A program made the position numbers and the translations under genes. A DNA stretch of 64,000 nucleotides from Macrostomum hystrix (lineage: Eukaryota > Platyhelminthes > Macrostomidae), in assembly GCA_950097015.1 (NCBI GenBank), contig CATNEN010000011.1, positions 992,001 to 1,056,000 of the forward strand, read 5' to 3'. The notes beneath the pieces were generated by a model that was not told where the DNA came from, did not search any database, and saw only the letters and a program-made list of their open reading frames with translations. Positions 11,327 to 22,789 of the stretch are shown piece after piece. Numbering within the stretch: the stretch's first letter is position 1; each line of letters starts with the position of its first letter.

Positions 11327-14300
11327 ATGGTAAGATTTAGTAAATTATTTTGCTCCCAAGACATTTACCAACCACTACCACTGCGAGAATTTCCCCAGGG
11401 ACGCTTATCCCCCAGTCTCAGATCCTCAGTTGTTAAATCGCACTTACTAAATTAGATTCAATATATTCTGTGCCGCAGTTTCACAGTGCATTGTCGGGCA
11501 CGCATTCGCCGCATTTGGCGGCGTCGCTAAACAATTATTCAACGTCTCAATCGCCAAACAGCTTTGGAAATGGCCACGTCGATGGCTATAAGACCATCAA
11601 AGCGATTGGCATTCCTTTGATCTTTGCCGTCAATCTAATGGCAGGCCTATTGCCATTAGCTTTGCGAGGTCGGTGCCTTCGCGGCGGCGGCGGCGGAGAC
11701 AGCCGTCTGCGGGCCTGGATGAGCCCCGCCAGCTGCTTCAGCGCCGGCGTGTTTCTGGCCTCCTGTTTTGTCGGCCTGGTGCCGTCGGTTCGCGCCAGCT
11801 TCTCCCGGCTTTATCCGGAGAGCGACGGCAGCTCGTTGAGTCGAATGCCCCTTACAGAGCTCAGTCTCATGGTTGGCTTCTTCGGCGTCTGGGCGCTCGA
11901 TTTGATGGCTCATTTTGTCTGCGGCAGCGGTTGCCCATGTTGGTCTAGCAAGAAACAGCAGCAGCAGCAGCAGCAGCAGTTGCAATTGCCCGAATGGCGA
12001 AAGAAGCAGCAAGGATTAAACAATGGCGACAGATCGATAAATGGCGAATCGCCTCCTGTCGTCACTGACTCATTGGCGTCTGCGAATTCTTCTAGTCGAG
12101 TACCGCTGCTAGATAACTCGGACAATGACGACGAGGCTGATGAAGAAGCCGCATTTGATCGGCGTCATCATCAGCATCATCATCATAGCTTCTCCTGGGG
12201 ATCAGGTTAGTTTGACTGCATTCGTCTTTATAATTAGTTTAGGTGATTCGTATTTTTTTTATTAAGAATTGTGAATATTAATAATAATTGCAGTATTATT
12301 CTTCAGTCTTCAGTCTGCTTCAGTCTTCTTCTTCAGTCTTTTTCAGTCTTCTCCCATCTTCTTCAGTCTTCTTCAGTCTTCTTCAGCCTTCTTCAGTCTT
12401 CTTCAGTCTTCTTCAGCCTTCTTCTTCAGCCTTCTTCTTCAGTCTTCTTCAGCCTTCTTCAGTCTTCTTCAGCCTTCTTCTTCAGTCTTCTCCCGTCTTC
12501 TTCTTCAGTCTTCTTCAGTCTTCTCCCGTCTTCTTCTTCAGTCTTCTTCAGTCTTCTTCAGTCTTCTTCAGCCTCTTCAGTCTTCTTCAATCTTCTTCAA
12601 TCTTTTTCAGTCTTCTTCAGTCTTGTTCAGTCTTCTTGTTCAGTCTTTTTCAGTCTTCTTCAGTCTTCTTCAGTCTTCTTCAGTCTTCTTCAGTCTTCTT
12701 ATTCAGTCTTTTTCAGTCTTCTTCAGTCTTCTTGTATCTTCTTCAGTCTTCTTCTGTCTTCTTCAGTCTTCTTGAATCTTCTTCAGTCTTATTCTTCAGT
12801 CTTTTTCAGTCTTCTTCAGTCTTCTTGTATCTTCTTCAGTCTTCTTCTTCAGTCTTCTTCAGTCTTCTTGAATCTTCTTCAGTCTTATTCTTCAGTCTTC
12901 TTCAGTCTTCTTCAGTCTTCTTGAATCTTCTTCAGTCTTATTCTTCAGTCTTTTTCAGTCTGCTTCAGTCTTCTTGAATCTTCTTCAGTCTTTTTCAGTC
13001 TGCTTCAGTCTTCTTGAATCTTCTTCAGTCTTATTCTTCAGTCTTTTTCAGTCTGCTTCAGTCTTCTTGAATCTTCTTCAGTCTTTTTCAGTCTGCTTCA
13101 GTCTTCTTGAATCTTCTTCAGTCTTTTTCAGTCTGCTTCAGTCTTCTTGAATCTTCTTCAGTCTTTTTCAGTCTGCTTCAGTCTTCTTGAATCTTCTTCT
13201 TCAGTCTTCAGGCTACGGGCAATCGCACATCATTTGGTGACACTAGACCCGCAGCCAGTGAGGAGGCAATTCTGCTCATTTTACTGACACCTGAGCATAC
13301 TGTTACGCAGGCACACGCTCACACAGGGTGTGTACATCTGCCCTGACTTTCTCAACGTCAGGTAGTGTACACTCTCATCATACCTTGGAGGTTGGCCCTA
13401 GATTGCACGGCAGGCCCCTAAGCTTTCTCCTTGCGGCTGCGCCCCAAATGAAAGTGGCCTGGCCGCGGAATCGAGCTCAGGGACCTTGGTGTGAGAGGCA
13501 AACGCGTTAGACCGCTCTTCTTCCCCTTCACTATCGCTAGTTAGTGAAACAAATTAAGGATTTGTTACCGGTCTGACATATATAGCATCCCTTTGTTAAA
13601 AGGTAACGATTTGAACTAATAATTTGACTTAAAAATATCGTTCTTTTAAAAAAGTAACGAATTGTGTTATCGAATAAAACTAACGAATCACACGCATTAG
13701 AGAGTTAGAAATCGTGAAGATTGACAAATCAGGGAGCTGTGAAGATTTGGGCATTGTGAATATATGAAGTGAGAATACAATGAGAATAATAAAGTTAGCG
13801 AATATTAATTTCATATTTCCAGAGTCTTCTGGCCCCGCAGCCACAATGAACGCCGTCCTGCTAACCCTATCCATGGGTGTGCACAGCCTCTTGGAGGGTG
13901 TGGGTGCCGGCGTCAGCCAATCAGGCACCACAGTGCTAACCCTGCTAGTTGCTATGCTCATGCACGAATCGCTGTGCAGCCTGTCTCTTGGCGTGGCTCT
14001 GCTGCGCGGTGGCGCACCGCCCCGTCTGCAGGCCTGCCTAGTCGGCCTGTTCTCAGCCCTAATACCGCTGGGATTGGCTATCGGACTGGGCATTGAAGCC
14101 GGGGTTGGAAGTTTTGGAGGCTCCGGAGGATCCTCTTTGTCCGCTCCGAGGGCGGTTGCCGCTTTGCAGGTGAATAAACTTGGTTTCTTTACTGTCAGTC
14201 TTCTATCATTTTTACAACTAATATTGTCTCATATAAGCTTGTCATCGGATCTACCAAATCCTATCAAGTAACTTCTCGTGGCCTGTTATACTCAGATATT

Positions 14301-15243
14301 AAACCTTTAGATCGCAAATCCTTGAAATCTAGATCCTCAAATCCCAAATCCTCATATCCTAGATTCTTAAATCCCTGATCCTCATTATCCTAGATTCTCA
14401 AATCCCAAATCCTCAAATCCTTTTAATTCTCCAATCCCACATCCTCATAACCTCGATTCCCAAATCCCAGATCCTCATATCCTAGATCCTCAAATCCCAA
14501 ATCCTCATATCGTAGATTATTAAATCTCTCATCCTCATATCCTAGATTCTCAATTCCTGAATCCTCATATCCCGGATCCCAAATCCTCCTATCCCAGATT
14601 CTCAAATCCCAGATCATCAAAACTTCGATTCCCAAATTCCAAATCCTCATATCCTCAGATCTAAAAATCCCTGATCCTCATATCCCATATCTTCATTTCC
14701 CAGATCTAAAAATCCCTGATCCTCAGATCCAATATCTTCATTTCCCAGGTCTAAAAGTCCCCAGGTTTTAAAGTCTTACATTAAATTTATTTATTTGAAT
14801 CCCAATTTGTTTTTAATCCCATATCCTAAAATCTGTAATCCAAAAAATCTCTTTTTTGACATATCAGACTCTTAAATCCTCAAATTCTAACTATTCGAAT
14901 GTTTAAAATCCCAGACCTGTAAGTACCCGTAAGTTCTCTCTGCAAATCTCTTCTTTTGTCCTCTTTATTTTTTTAAATCCTCACAACACACACTTCCGCT
15001 CCCCTCGAGATCCTCCTCCCTATAGCAATATTTCCCCATGCTCCACCTCAACTCAATTTGCAGGGCCTCGCATCTGGCACGTTCGCCTACGTCATCTTTG
15101 TGGAACTGTTGCCACCGGAACTGGCCGCAACGGGCAGCGACGGAAACAAGCGCAGGCAGGGCGTAAAATTCGCTGCTACCCTAATCGGCTTCTGTTTAGT
15201 GGCTGGTATTTCCATCGGCCTGGGCCATCGCCACGGGGCCTAG
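11327..15243 (+). CDS. SLC39A (ZIP) zinc transporter, ZIP1/2/3-like
   Basis: Multi-pass transporter expected to move zinc or related divalent metals into the cytosol. The well-supported exons are 11479-12205, 13823-14169 and 15064-15243, ending in TAG. The large exon has no early Met. An ATG at 11327-11329 followed directly by the donor GTAAGA joins to it in phase 0, so exon 1 may encode only the initiator; the total is then 418 residues. TM1 is GIPLIFAVNLMAGLLPLAL. A long loop holds Gln runs and an acidic then His-rich stretch (DDEADEE, HHQHHHH), as in metal-handling ZIP loops. TM4 carries HSLLEGVGAG with the metal-binding His and Glu. TM5 has HESLCSLSLG in place of the usual HK. GLASGTFAYV and VELLPPEL match the ZIP1-3 subgroup. 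The family is certain; the exact paralogue and first exon are not. Confidence 0.85.
12295..13210. repeat. 10-bp minisatellite CTTCTTCAGT in ZIP intron
   Basis: About 90 copies of TCTTCTTCAG with higher-order blocks such as the CTTGAATCTTCTTCAGTC type near the 3' end. The array is pyrimidine-rich with repeated CAG, so it resembles a string of acceptor sites on the sense strand. Confidence 0.95.
13209..13525 (-). mobile_element. tRNA-derived SINE (family 1), full length
   Basis: Reverse copy of the element at 54658-54985. Read on the minus strand it has the tRNA-like head (GCGGTCTAACGCGTTTGCC, then GAGCTCGATTCCGCGG) and a body with CGTGCAATCTAGG. It ends GTGTCACCAAATGATGTGC. It lies in the intron before the third ZIP coding exon, directly after the CTTCTTCAGT array. 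Confidence 0.85.
14295..14760. repeat. degenerate 14/28-bp minisatellite in ZIP intron
   Basis: Copies around AAATCCCAGATCCTCATATC, strongly diverged, with a half-period of about 14 bp. Confidence 0.85.
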
Positions 15244-15339
15244 TGGAAGCCCGTGATTTTGTTCCTAGAACTGATCGGTTTCTACTGTGACGAGAATTAA
15301 TTAATCACTTTGATCAAAATATTTTTTCAGTCTATAATT

Positions 15340-16085
15340 AAAATCCTCACATTGGTATGGTGAGATAATCCTCACTTTAGTTTAGGATTAAAATCATTAC
15401 GTTGGTATTGTATGATAATACCCACTTTGGTATGGGATTCAAGTCCTCACTTTGGTATGGGATAAGAATCCTCATTCTAGTACGGGATGGGAATCCTCAC
15501 TTTGGTATGGGATTCAAGTCCTCACTTTGGTATGGGATAAGAATCCTCACTTTGGTATGGGATGAGAATCCTCACTTTGGTATATGGGATGAGAATCTTC
15601 ACATTGGTATGGGATGAGAATCCTCACTTTGGTATATGGGATGAGAAACTTCACATTGGTATGGGATGAGAATCCTCACTTTGGTATATGGGATGAGAAT
15701 CCTCACTTTGGTATGGGATGAGAATCCTCACTTTGGTATGGGATAAGAATCCTCACTTTGGTATGGGATGAGAATCCTCACTTTGGTATGGGATAAGAAT
15801 CGTCACTTTGGTATGGGATGAGAATCCTCACTTTGGTATGGGATGAGAATCCTCACTTTGGTATATGGGATGAGAATCCTCCCTTTGGTATGGGATGAGA
15901 ATCCTCACTTTGGTATGGGATGAGAATCCTCACTTTGGTATGGGATAAGAATCCTCACTTTAGTATGGGATCAGAATCCTCATTTTAGTATGGGATCAGA
16001 ATCCTCACTTTGTTATAGGATGAGAATCTTTGTAATGGGATGAGAATTATCACTTTCGTATGGGATAAGAATCTTTACCTTGTTA
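15340..16085. repeat. 25-bp minisatellite, left part, interrupted by Helitron
   Basis: About 29 copies around GATGAGAATCCTCACTTTGG followed by TATGG. The array resumes at 18364 on the other side of the Helitron. It is closely related to the array at 22790-24030. Confidence 0.95.
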
Positions 16086-16653
16086 TCTATATATATAAAA
16101 GTGAAAACTCTGTCTGTGTGTGTGTGTGTCTGTCTGTGTGTGTGCAACCTTTTGTCTTTATAGACGCCGAAACCGCTCAACCAAATCGCACCAAACTTTG
16201 CACATACCTAAAACCACCTACGCTGAGTGCAATAGGCTACTCAAATTCCCGAAAAATCATTTCCTTCCTGCTCAAAAGTGCAAAAAACTGCTCAAAAATC
16301 GTCAAAAAATCACTCAATTCGACATATCGTCGCCCCACTTTGTCAGATTTTCTCCAAATTTGATCCACTTACACTTTACATGTTTTCCAACAATGCTGTC
16401 AATTTTGAACATCTCTACTCAATCCAGAACAAAGCTGCATCATCTCAAAGTGAGTCACTTTTTGTTTTCCGAGGACAGCCACCCCAACTCCCCTCCGCCA
16501 CTCTGCGGGCCAAATTTTATTACAGCCACCCCCTCCCTTCCCCGGGCGCCGAAGCCCCAGACTGTACATTGTATTTTAAGACGTGAATGTACACAGCCCA
16601 AACCCCTAGACTGTCTACTGGCCCCCAAGCAGCACTGAGACTGAGTGCGGTGA

Positions 16654-17701
16654 GTGCGGTGGCGTCCCAGTGCGCAGGGCTCTCCGGTCTATATTTCTCT
16701 CCAGCCAGCCTGGGATAGAAGAAAGAGAGAGGCTGGCGATCAACTGATGGGTGGTGTCACTCTGCTGCTGTCTGGAGACTTTAGACAGACGCTGCCTGTG
16801 ATTCCGCGTGGCACTCCTGCTGATGAGATTAATGCTTGCCTAAAATCATCTCACCTGTGGCCATCGGTTGTGAAGTTGCACCTACGAACAAACATGAGAG
16901 CTACAATTCAAGGAGACGAAACAGCTCATGAGTTCTCTGCCAATCTATTGCGAATCGGCAATGGTCTGCTGGAGATTAGCACCGAGGATGGGCAGTCATC
17001 GATCGCTACAATCGGAACCATTGTGCAGTCAGTGCAGGAGCTCAAGGCAAAAGTTTACCCGAACCTGATGGTTCGATATGCTGACGTTGACTGGCTGTCA
17101 GAGGGCAATTCTGTGTCCTAGAAATGATGCCGCCAACGAAATTAACTACCAACTGCTTCAGGAGTTGCCAGGTGCAGTTTTCACCTACAAGTCAATTGAT
17201 ACAACGTTGACTGATGACACCGCTGTGGAGTATCCTGTTGAGTTTCTGAACTCTCTAGATCCTCCTGGAACTCCATCGCACAACTTGCAGCTGAAAGTTG
17301 GGGCACCAATTATGCTCCTCCGCAACCTGAATGCGCCAAGGCTGTGTAACGGCACCAGACTGATAGTCAGGCGGCTCTTCCCACACGTGATTGAGGCCAC
17401 GATAATGACTGGATCTGGCAGAGGAGAGTCTGTGTTCGTTCCCCGGATTCCAATTATCCCCACGGACCTGCCATTTCAGTTCAAGCGACTGCAGTTCCCT
17501 GTGAGAGTGTGCTTTGCGATGACTATTAACAAGGCTCAGGGACAGTCGCTGAAGGTGGCTGGCATCAACCTGGAGACTCCTTGCTTCTCGCATGGGCAGC
17601 TTTATGTCGCCTGCTGCCGTGTTGGAACTCCAGCTGGCCTATTCATTTTCGCACCAAGGGGAATAACGATGAATGTGGTGTATCCCCAGGCCTTGAGGTG
17701 A
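16654..17701 (+). pseudogene. Helitron PIF1-like helicase, C-terminal remnant
   Basis: Part of the rolling-circle transposase's helicase. Visible PIF1-family blocks are LLLSGDFRQTLPVIPRGT and, in the second half, VGAPIMLLRNL and MTINKAQGQSL. The C-terminal end is GQLYVACCRV with GLFIFAP and NVVYPQAL. The first 155 codons end at a TAG near 17119. The downstream part is read in another frame from about 17100, so a frameshift separates them. Walker A and the whole Rep/zinc-finger half are missing. The remnant cannot make a working transposase. Confidence 0.88.
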
Positions 17702-17853
17702 CTCGCAAGCAATTAATAGAAAAGTAGTCACGAAATGACCTTGACCTGTCTAACTCTGAACTCTGAAACAGTTTAATTTTGTTTCTTTGACATTGTTATT
17801 GTTATGCCATGGCTATTTTCCTTATGTATACGCGTGTACATGCATACTGTATA

Positions 17854-18126
17854 CAGAGGCAGATTTAGGGGGGGGCGGGGGGGCAGTCGCCCCCCTAAAT
17901 TTTAATCATGGGAATAAGATGCCCCCACCAGGGGCGCCAGTCGCAGCACTGGCGCCCCTTTTCGGCCGCTGGCGCCCCTTTTTCAGCCGCTGGCTCCCGT
18001 TTTTCAGCCGCTGGCGCCCTTTCTTGGCTCCTGGCGCCCTTTTTCGGCCGCTGGCACCCCCTCTGTGATTCTCATGGCGCTCCCCTGACAGACCGCCCCA
18101 AAACAAAATTCCTGGATCTGCCACTG
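17854..18126. mobile_element. hAT-type MITE nested in the Helitron
   Basis: Ends CAGAGGCAGATTTAGG and, inverted, CAGTGGCAGATCCAGG. It is flanked by a perfect 8-bp target duplication ACTGTATA at 17846-17853 and 18127-18134. The interior contains short GC-rich tandem copies around GGCCGCTGGCGCCC. Confidence 0.9.
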
Positions 18127-18363
18127 ACTGTATAGAGGAGTGGCTAAGAAACATGTTTCTAAAGAAGTAATCAAGAGGGGGCTGTTTGGACAAACTTTTC
18201 ACTTATTTTTTACTTAAAACGCCCTTAAACAAACTCTTCACTTTTCATTAATGCAGTAAATAAATAAATGGTGACCTTCACTATAAAGTTAATACAGAGA
18301 CGTGAATTGCTTACTGCTTTGCTTTAAATTTCTGCCCCAAAAAAAACGGGCAAAAAAAGCTAG

Positions 18364-18435
18364 TGGGTTAATAATCCCCACTTTAGTATGGGATAAAGAT
18401 CCTCACTTTTTGTAGGATAAAATCCTACTGTTGCA
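18364..18435. repeat. 25-bp minisatellite, right remnant
   Basis: About three diverged units (CCCCACTTTAGTATGGGA, TCCTCACTTTTTGTAGG). They continue the array that ends at 16085. Confidence 0.85.
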
Positions 18436-19149
18436 GGTGTGGTAATAAATGTCCGAAGCGAAATTTTAAGTGAAATCCTTCGTGAAATGAAAAGAAATTA
18501 AAATGGTTGTATTTTTAACATCTGTCTTATTTGTTTGTTGAACTAATCTACTGTGGCTCAACAGTGTTTGAAATGCCTTAGTTTTAAAAAGTTTGCAAAT
18601 GAGCAGTTTTCCTAAATGTCTAATTTTTTCCTAACATTTAGCTAAAAGCTGTCTGCCTAACCTTTGAGTAGAAAACAGTATTTTATAATTTTCTTTATCT
18701 GCCATAATTATAAAAAAATTTTCCTGTTGTCATTTTAATTTTTTTCTTTGTTTTTTTGACGCTAGAATATATCAGCGCGTAGAAGCTTTACCCTGTTTTG
18801 TTGCTGCTTTGAAAGCTTTTTAGTTCCATTGGTGATTTTTGGTAATTTTTTCTGTTGTGTTGTTGTTTTCAATGCGTTTTTATGCAAATGTTATAGATCT
18901 ATTTTTTCCTTTGATTAAATCAAAATTCTTCATGGAAGCCGACAAAGAAACTGATTAGAATCATGTGCTTACGGAGTAAGTCGTGGAATCGCCTGTAAAA
19001 ACTTTGTTTCTGCTTTGGGACATCGGTATCTGCTAAAGTATTAAATTTTGATATATTAAACTCAGCCTATGTTTCTGTCATAAGATAGTTAGAATCTGCG
19101 TGGTGGTCATTGATGGAAGGTTAAAATCTGCTTATGAATGCGGCGTAGC
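18436..19149. other. no gene recognised
   Basis: AT-rich with poly-T runs. No coding exon, SINE or array was seen. Confidence 0.4.
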
Positions 19150-20390
19150 ACGCTAGAATCCGCCCAGGAATCAGCTATAGAATATAGGAATCCGCCCAGG
19201 AATCAGCTATAGAATATAGGAATCCGCCCAGGAATCAGCTATAGAATATAGGAATCCGCCTAGGAAACAGCTATAGAATATAGGAATCCGCCTAGGAAAC
19301 AGCTATAGAATATAGGAATCCGCCAAAGAATCAGCTTTAGAATATAGAAATCCGCCTAGGAAACAGCTATTAAATATAGGAATACGCCTAGGAAACAGCC
19401 CTAGAATGAAGGAATCCGCCCAGGAATCAGCTATAGAATATAGGAATCCGCCAAGGAATCAGCTATAGAATATAGGAATCCGCCAAGGAATCAGCTATAG
19501 AATATAGGAATCCGCCAAGGAATCTGCTATAGAATATAGGAATCCGCCAAGGAATCAGCTATAGAATATAGGAATCCGCCAAGGAATCAGCTATAGAATA
19601 TAGGAATCCGCCTAGGAATCAGCTATAGAATATAGGAATCCGCCAAGGAATCAGCTATAGAATATAGGAATCCGCCAAGGAATCAGCTATAGAATATAGG
19701 AATCTGCCAAGGAATCAGCTATAGAATATAGGAATCCGCCTAGGAAACAGCTATAGAATATAGGAATCCGCCAAAGAATCAGCTTTATAATATAGGAATC
19801 CGCCAAGGAATAAGCCGTATACTATAGAAATCCGCCCAGGAATCAGCCGTAGAATGTTAGAATCCATCCAGGAATCAGCTATAGAATATAGAAATCCGCC
19901 AAGGAATCAGCTATTAAATATAGGAATCCGCCCAGGAATCAGCTATTAAATATAGGAATCCGCCTAGGAAACAGCTATTGAATATAGGAATACGCCTAGG
20001 AAACAGCCCTAGAATGAAGGATTTCGCCCAGGAATCAGCTATTGAATATAGAAATCCGCCAAAGAATCAGCTATTGAATATAGCAATCCGCCAAGCAATA
20101 AGCCGGATACTATAGAAATCCGCCCAGGAATCAGCCGTAGAATGTTAGAATCCGCCAAGGAATCAGCCGTAGAATGTTAGAATCTATGAAGGAATCAGCC
20201 GTAGAATGTTTAATCAGCCGTAGAGAATTAAATTAACCGAACTATATTAAATCAGCCGTAGAATGTTAAATCAGCCGTAGAATGTTAAATCAGCCGTAGA
20301 ATGTTAAATCAGCCGTAGAATGTTAAATCAGCCGTAGAATGTTAAATCAGCCGTAGAATGTTAAATCAGCCGAAGAATTTAAGATTTGTC
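19150..20390. repeat. composite minisatellite, 32-bp then 19-bp units
   Basis: The first part repeats GGAATCCGCCAAGGAATCAG followed by CTATAGAATATA. From about 20190 the unit shortens to AATCAGCCGTAGAATGTTA. Both share an AATCAGC-TAGAAT core, so the second looks derived from the first by internal deletion. Confidence 0.93.
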
Positions 20391-21094
20391 AGAATTATCG
20401 TATGTATAATTTTTCTGTGCAAAATTTAAATCAGAAAATGTTGTGCATTCGTATAAAAGCGAATATTTGCCCGGAGCGTTTAGTTCAGTTTTCAGTCTTC
20501 GCTTTAAAATTCTCATCTTAATATTTTCGCATATTGTACTCCGCCTCCTTGTGACGCAGTTTTTTTCTAATAATCTAATCAGGTTTTTAAAGAGCTTCCT
20601 GGTGTACTAATAACACTTACACGAGCTCATAGTTCAAAATCATAGTTCTCTCTTATTAAATGTCTTTTGCCAATCAGTTATATCTTGCCATTTTTTCTAA
20701 TTCCTATGTCACTTTTACTCCCGCCTTTGCAAATGTAAATAAATAACTATTCTTTTCAAGACATTGTAGTTTGCTACTTAAGCGTTTCTGTTGTGCTTTT
20801 GTTGCTGAAAAATGATGAATTTCAATCCATTTCATGTTCATGTTAAGCTCCGTTGGATTCTATGGACCAAATCAAAATTTGCATCCGTTTTCCTCGTGTC
20901 TTTCTAACAACGAGCGTAATACGAGAACAAATACGAGGGAAGGATAAGGCACTGTTCCATGTTTCATTTATGATCATTTTCTACTATTCTACTTGTGGAG
21001 ACTGGGTTAATAAACAAAATACTTCTAGACAAACAAATTCTTTGTTATTTATGTTTGACTTTTAAAATTTGATTCCATTGTCAACATTCTAATT
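20391..21094. other. no gene recognised
   Basis: Single-copy AT-rich sequence. The 70-codon frame at 20853-21065 has no family resemblance. Confidence 0.4.
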
Positions 21095-21390
21095 AACGCC
21101 CTAACTTAACCCCTAACTTAACACATTAACCCCCAAACTCTTAGTCAATGTCCCTGATCCCCAAACTCTTAGTCATTTTCCCTGATCCCCAAACTCTTAA
21201 TCATTTTCTCTGATCCCCAAAACACTTAGTCATTATCCCTTATCATCAAACTCTTAATCATTTTCCCTGATCCCCAAATCTCTTAGTCATTATCCCTGGT
21301 CCCCTTAACCTTCAGTCATTATCCCCGATGCCCCTAACCCTCAGCCATTAACCCCGATCACCCTAACCCTCAGCCATTGTCCCAGATCTT
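21095..21390. repeat. degenerate minisatellite, about 28-bp unit
   Basis: Copies around CCCCAAACTCTTAGTCATT plus a CCCTGAT half. Diverged, and adjacent to but different from the next array. Confidence 0.8.
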
Positions 21391-21414
21391 CATGTTCGCT
21401 CACGTATTCTCTAA

Positions 21415-22190
21415 ATCTTCAGGTTTACACCAGACAGAATCCCAGATCCTCAGGTTTACACCAGACAGAATCCCAGATCCTCAGGTTTACACCAGACAGA
21501 ATCCCAGATCCTCAGGTTTACACCAGACAGAATCCCAGATCCTCAGGTTTACACCAGACAGAATCCCAGATCCTCAGGTTTACACCAGACAGAATCCCAG
21601 ATCCTCAGGTTTACACCAGACAGAATCCCAGATCCTCAGGTTTACATCAGACAGAATCCCAGATCCTCAGGTTTACACCAGACAGAATCCCAGATCCTCA
21701 GGTTTACACCAGACAGAATCCCAGATCCTCAGGTTTACATCAGACAGAATCCTAGATGCTCAGGTTTACACCAGACAGAATCCCAGATCCTTAGGTTTAC
21801 ACCAGACAGAATCCCAGATCCTCAGGTTTACACCAGACAGAATCCCAGATCCTTAGGTTTACACCAGACAGAATCCCAGATCCTCAGGTTTACACCAGAC
21901 AGAATCCTAGATCCTCAAGTTTACATCAGACAGAATCCCAGATCCTCAGGTTTACATCAGACAGAATCCCAGATCCTCAGGTTTACACCAGACAGAATCC
22001 CAGATCCTTAGGTTTACACCAGACAGAATCCCAGATCCTCAGGTTTACACCAGACAGAATCCTAGATCCTCAAGTTTACATCAGACAGAATCCCAGATCC
22101 TCAGGTTTACATCAGACAGAATCCTAGATGCTCAGGTTTACATCAGACAGAATCCCAGATCCTCAGGTTTACACCAGACAGAATCCTACG
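21415..22190. repeat. 31-bp minisatellite
   Basis: About 25 nearly identical copies around CAGGTTTACACCAGACAGAA followed by TCCCAGATCCT. The high identity suggests recent homogenisation. The 159-codon frame over it is an artefact. Confidence 0.95.
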
Positions 22191-22789
22191 CTTATTATCT
22201 TTCGCTTACATTGCGGAAGACCTTAAAAAGTCGACCTTAAAAAGCTCACCTAAGTTGACCTAAAGTTCATTCGTACTTTCAAATCGGGCACTCAGAATTG
22301 CAAATCGACCCCAGCATGTTTATTTAATCAAATACAGAAATGAACAATTCAGATAGCCAAAGCTATATTGATTTTTTATAAGTTAGTCTAATCGCTTGGG
22401 AATTTGCTGGGTAATTTTTCTGTTAAGTAAAATTGGATTTAATTTGAAATGATTCCAGGAATTGAAATATTACGCACGCAACAAGGTTTGCTTTCCAATG
22501 CATTATTGAAGGCTTCTGGTCCTGTTTAAGCGTAGATATACCGTAGATGCGACTGTCTGATTACTTCCCATAGTCTCAAATGACTGCTCAGCAATAGAGG
22601 TTTAAAAATATATTTCTATAATGCTATGCCCGGCAGAGTGATCTAGAAATCTCTAACGTATAGGCCTATAGTATAACGTATAGAATTACTAACCTGGGTG
22701 AAGACACAATGTGCATATATTTTAGTCCGGTAGAGAGGATCGTTGTGATGCTATGAAGGTCTCACTCAAATGAGGAACAATGTATGTAT

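Larger units (their letters stand above)
16086..18363 (+). mobile_element. Helitron, internally deleted
   Basis: The 5' end begins TCTATATATATAAAAG after a host A. The 3' end has a short hairpin (TGCCC, A-rich loop, GGGCA) followed by an A-run and the terminal CTAG before a host T. Both ends and the A/T insertion site are textbook Helitron features. Joining the flanks restores a normal unit of the surrounding 25-bp minisatellite, which fixes both ends. It contains a helicase remnant, no recognisable Rep domain, a TG microsatellite near 16112, and a nested MITE. Confidence 0.88.

Noticed and set aside
13328-13510. Short frame resembling another at 54574-54873
   Set aside because: The similarity is explained by both lying in copies of SINE family 1.
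16278-16638. Overlapping plus-strand frames near the Helitron 5' end
   Set aside because: This is the non-coding 5' region of the Helitron; the frames have no transposase motifs and mutually overlap.
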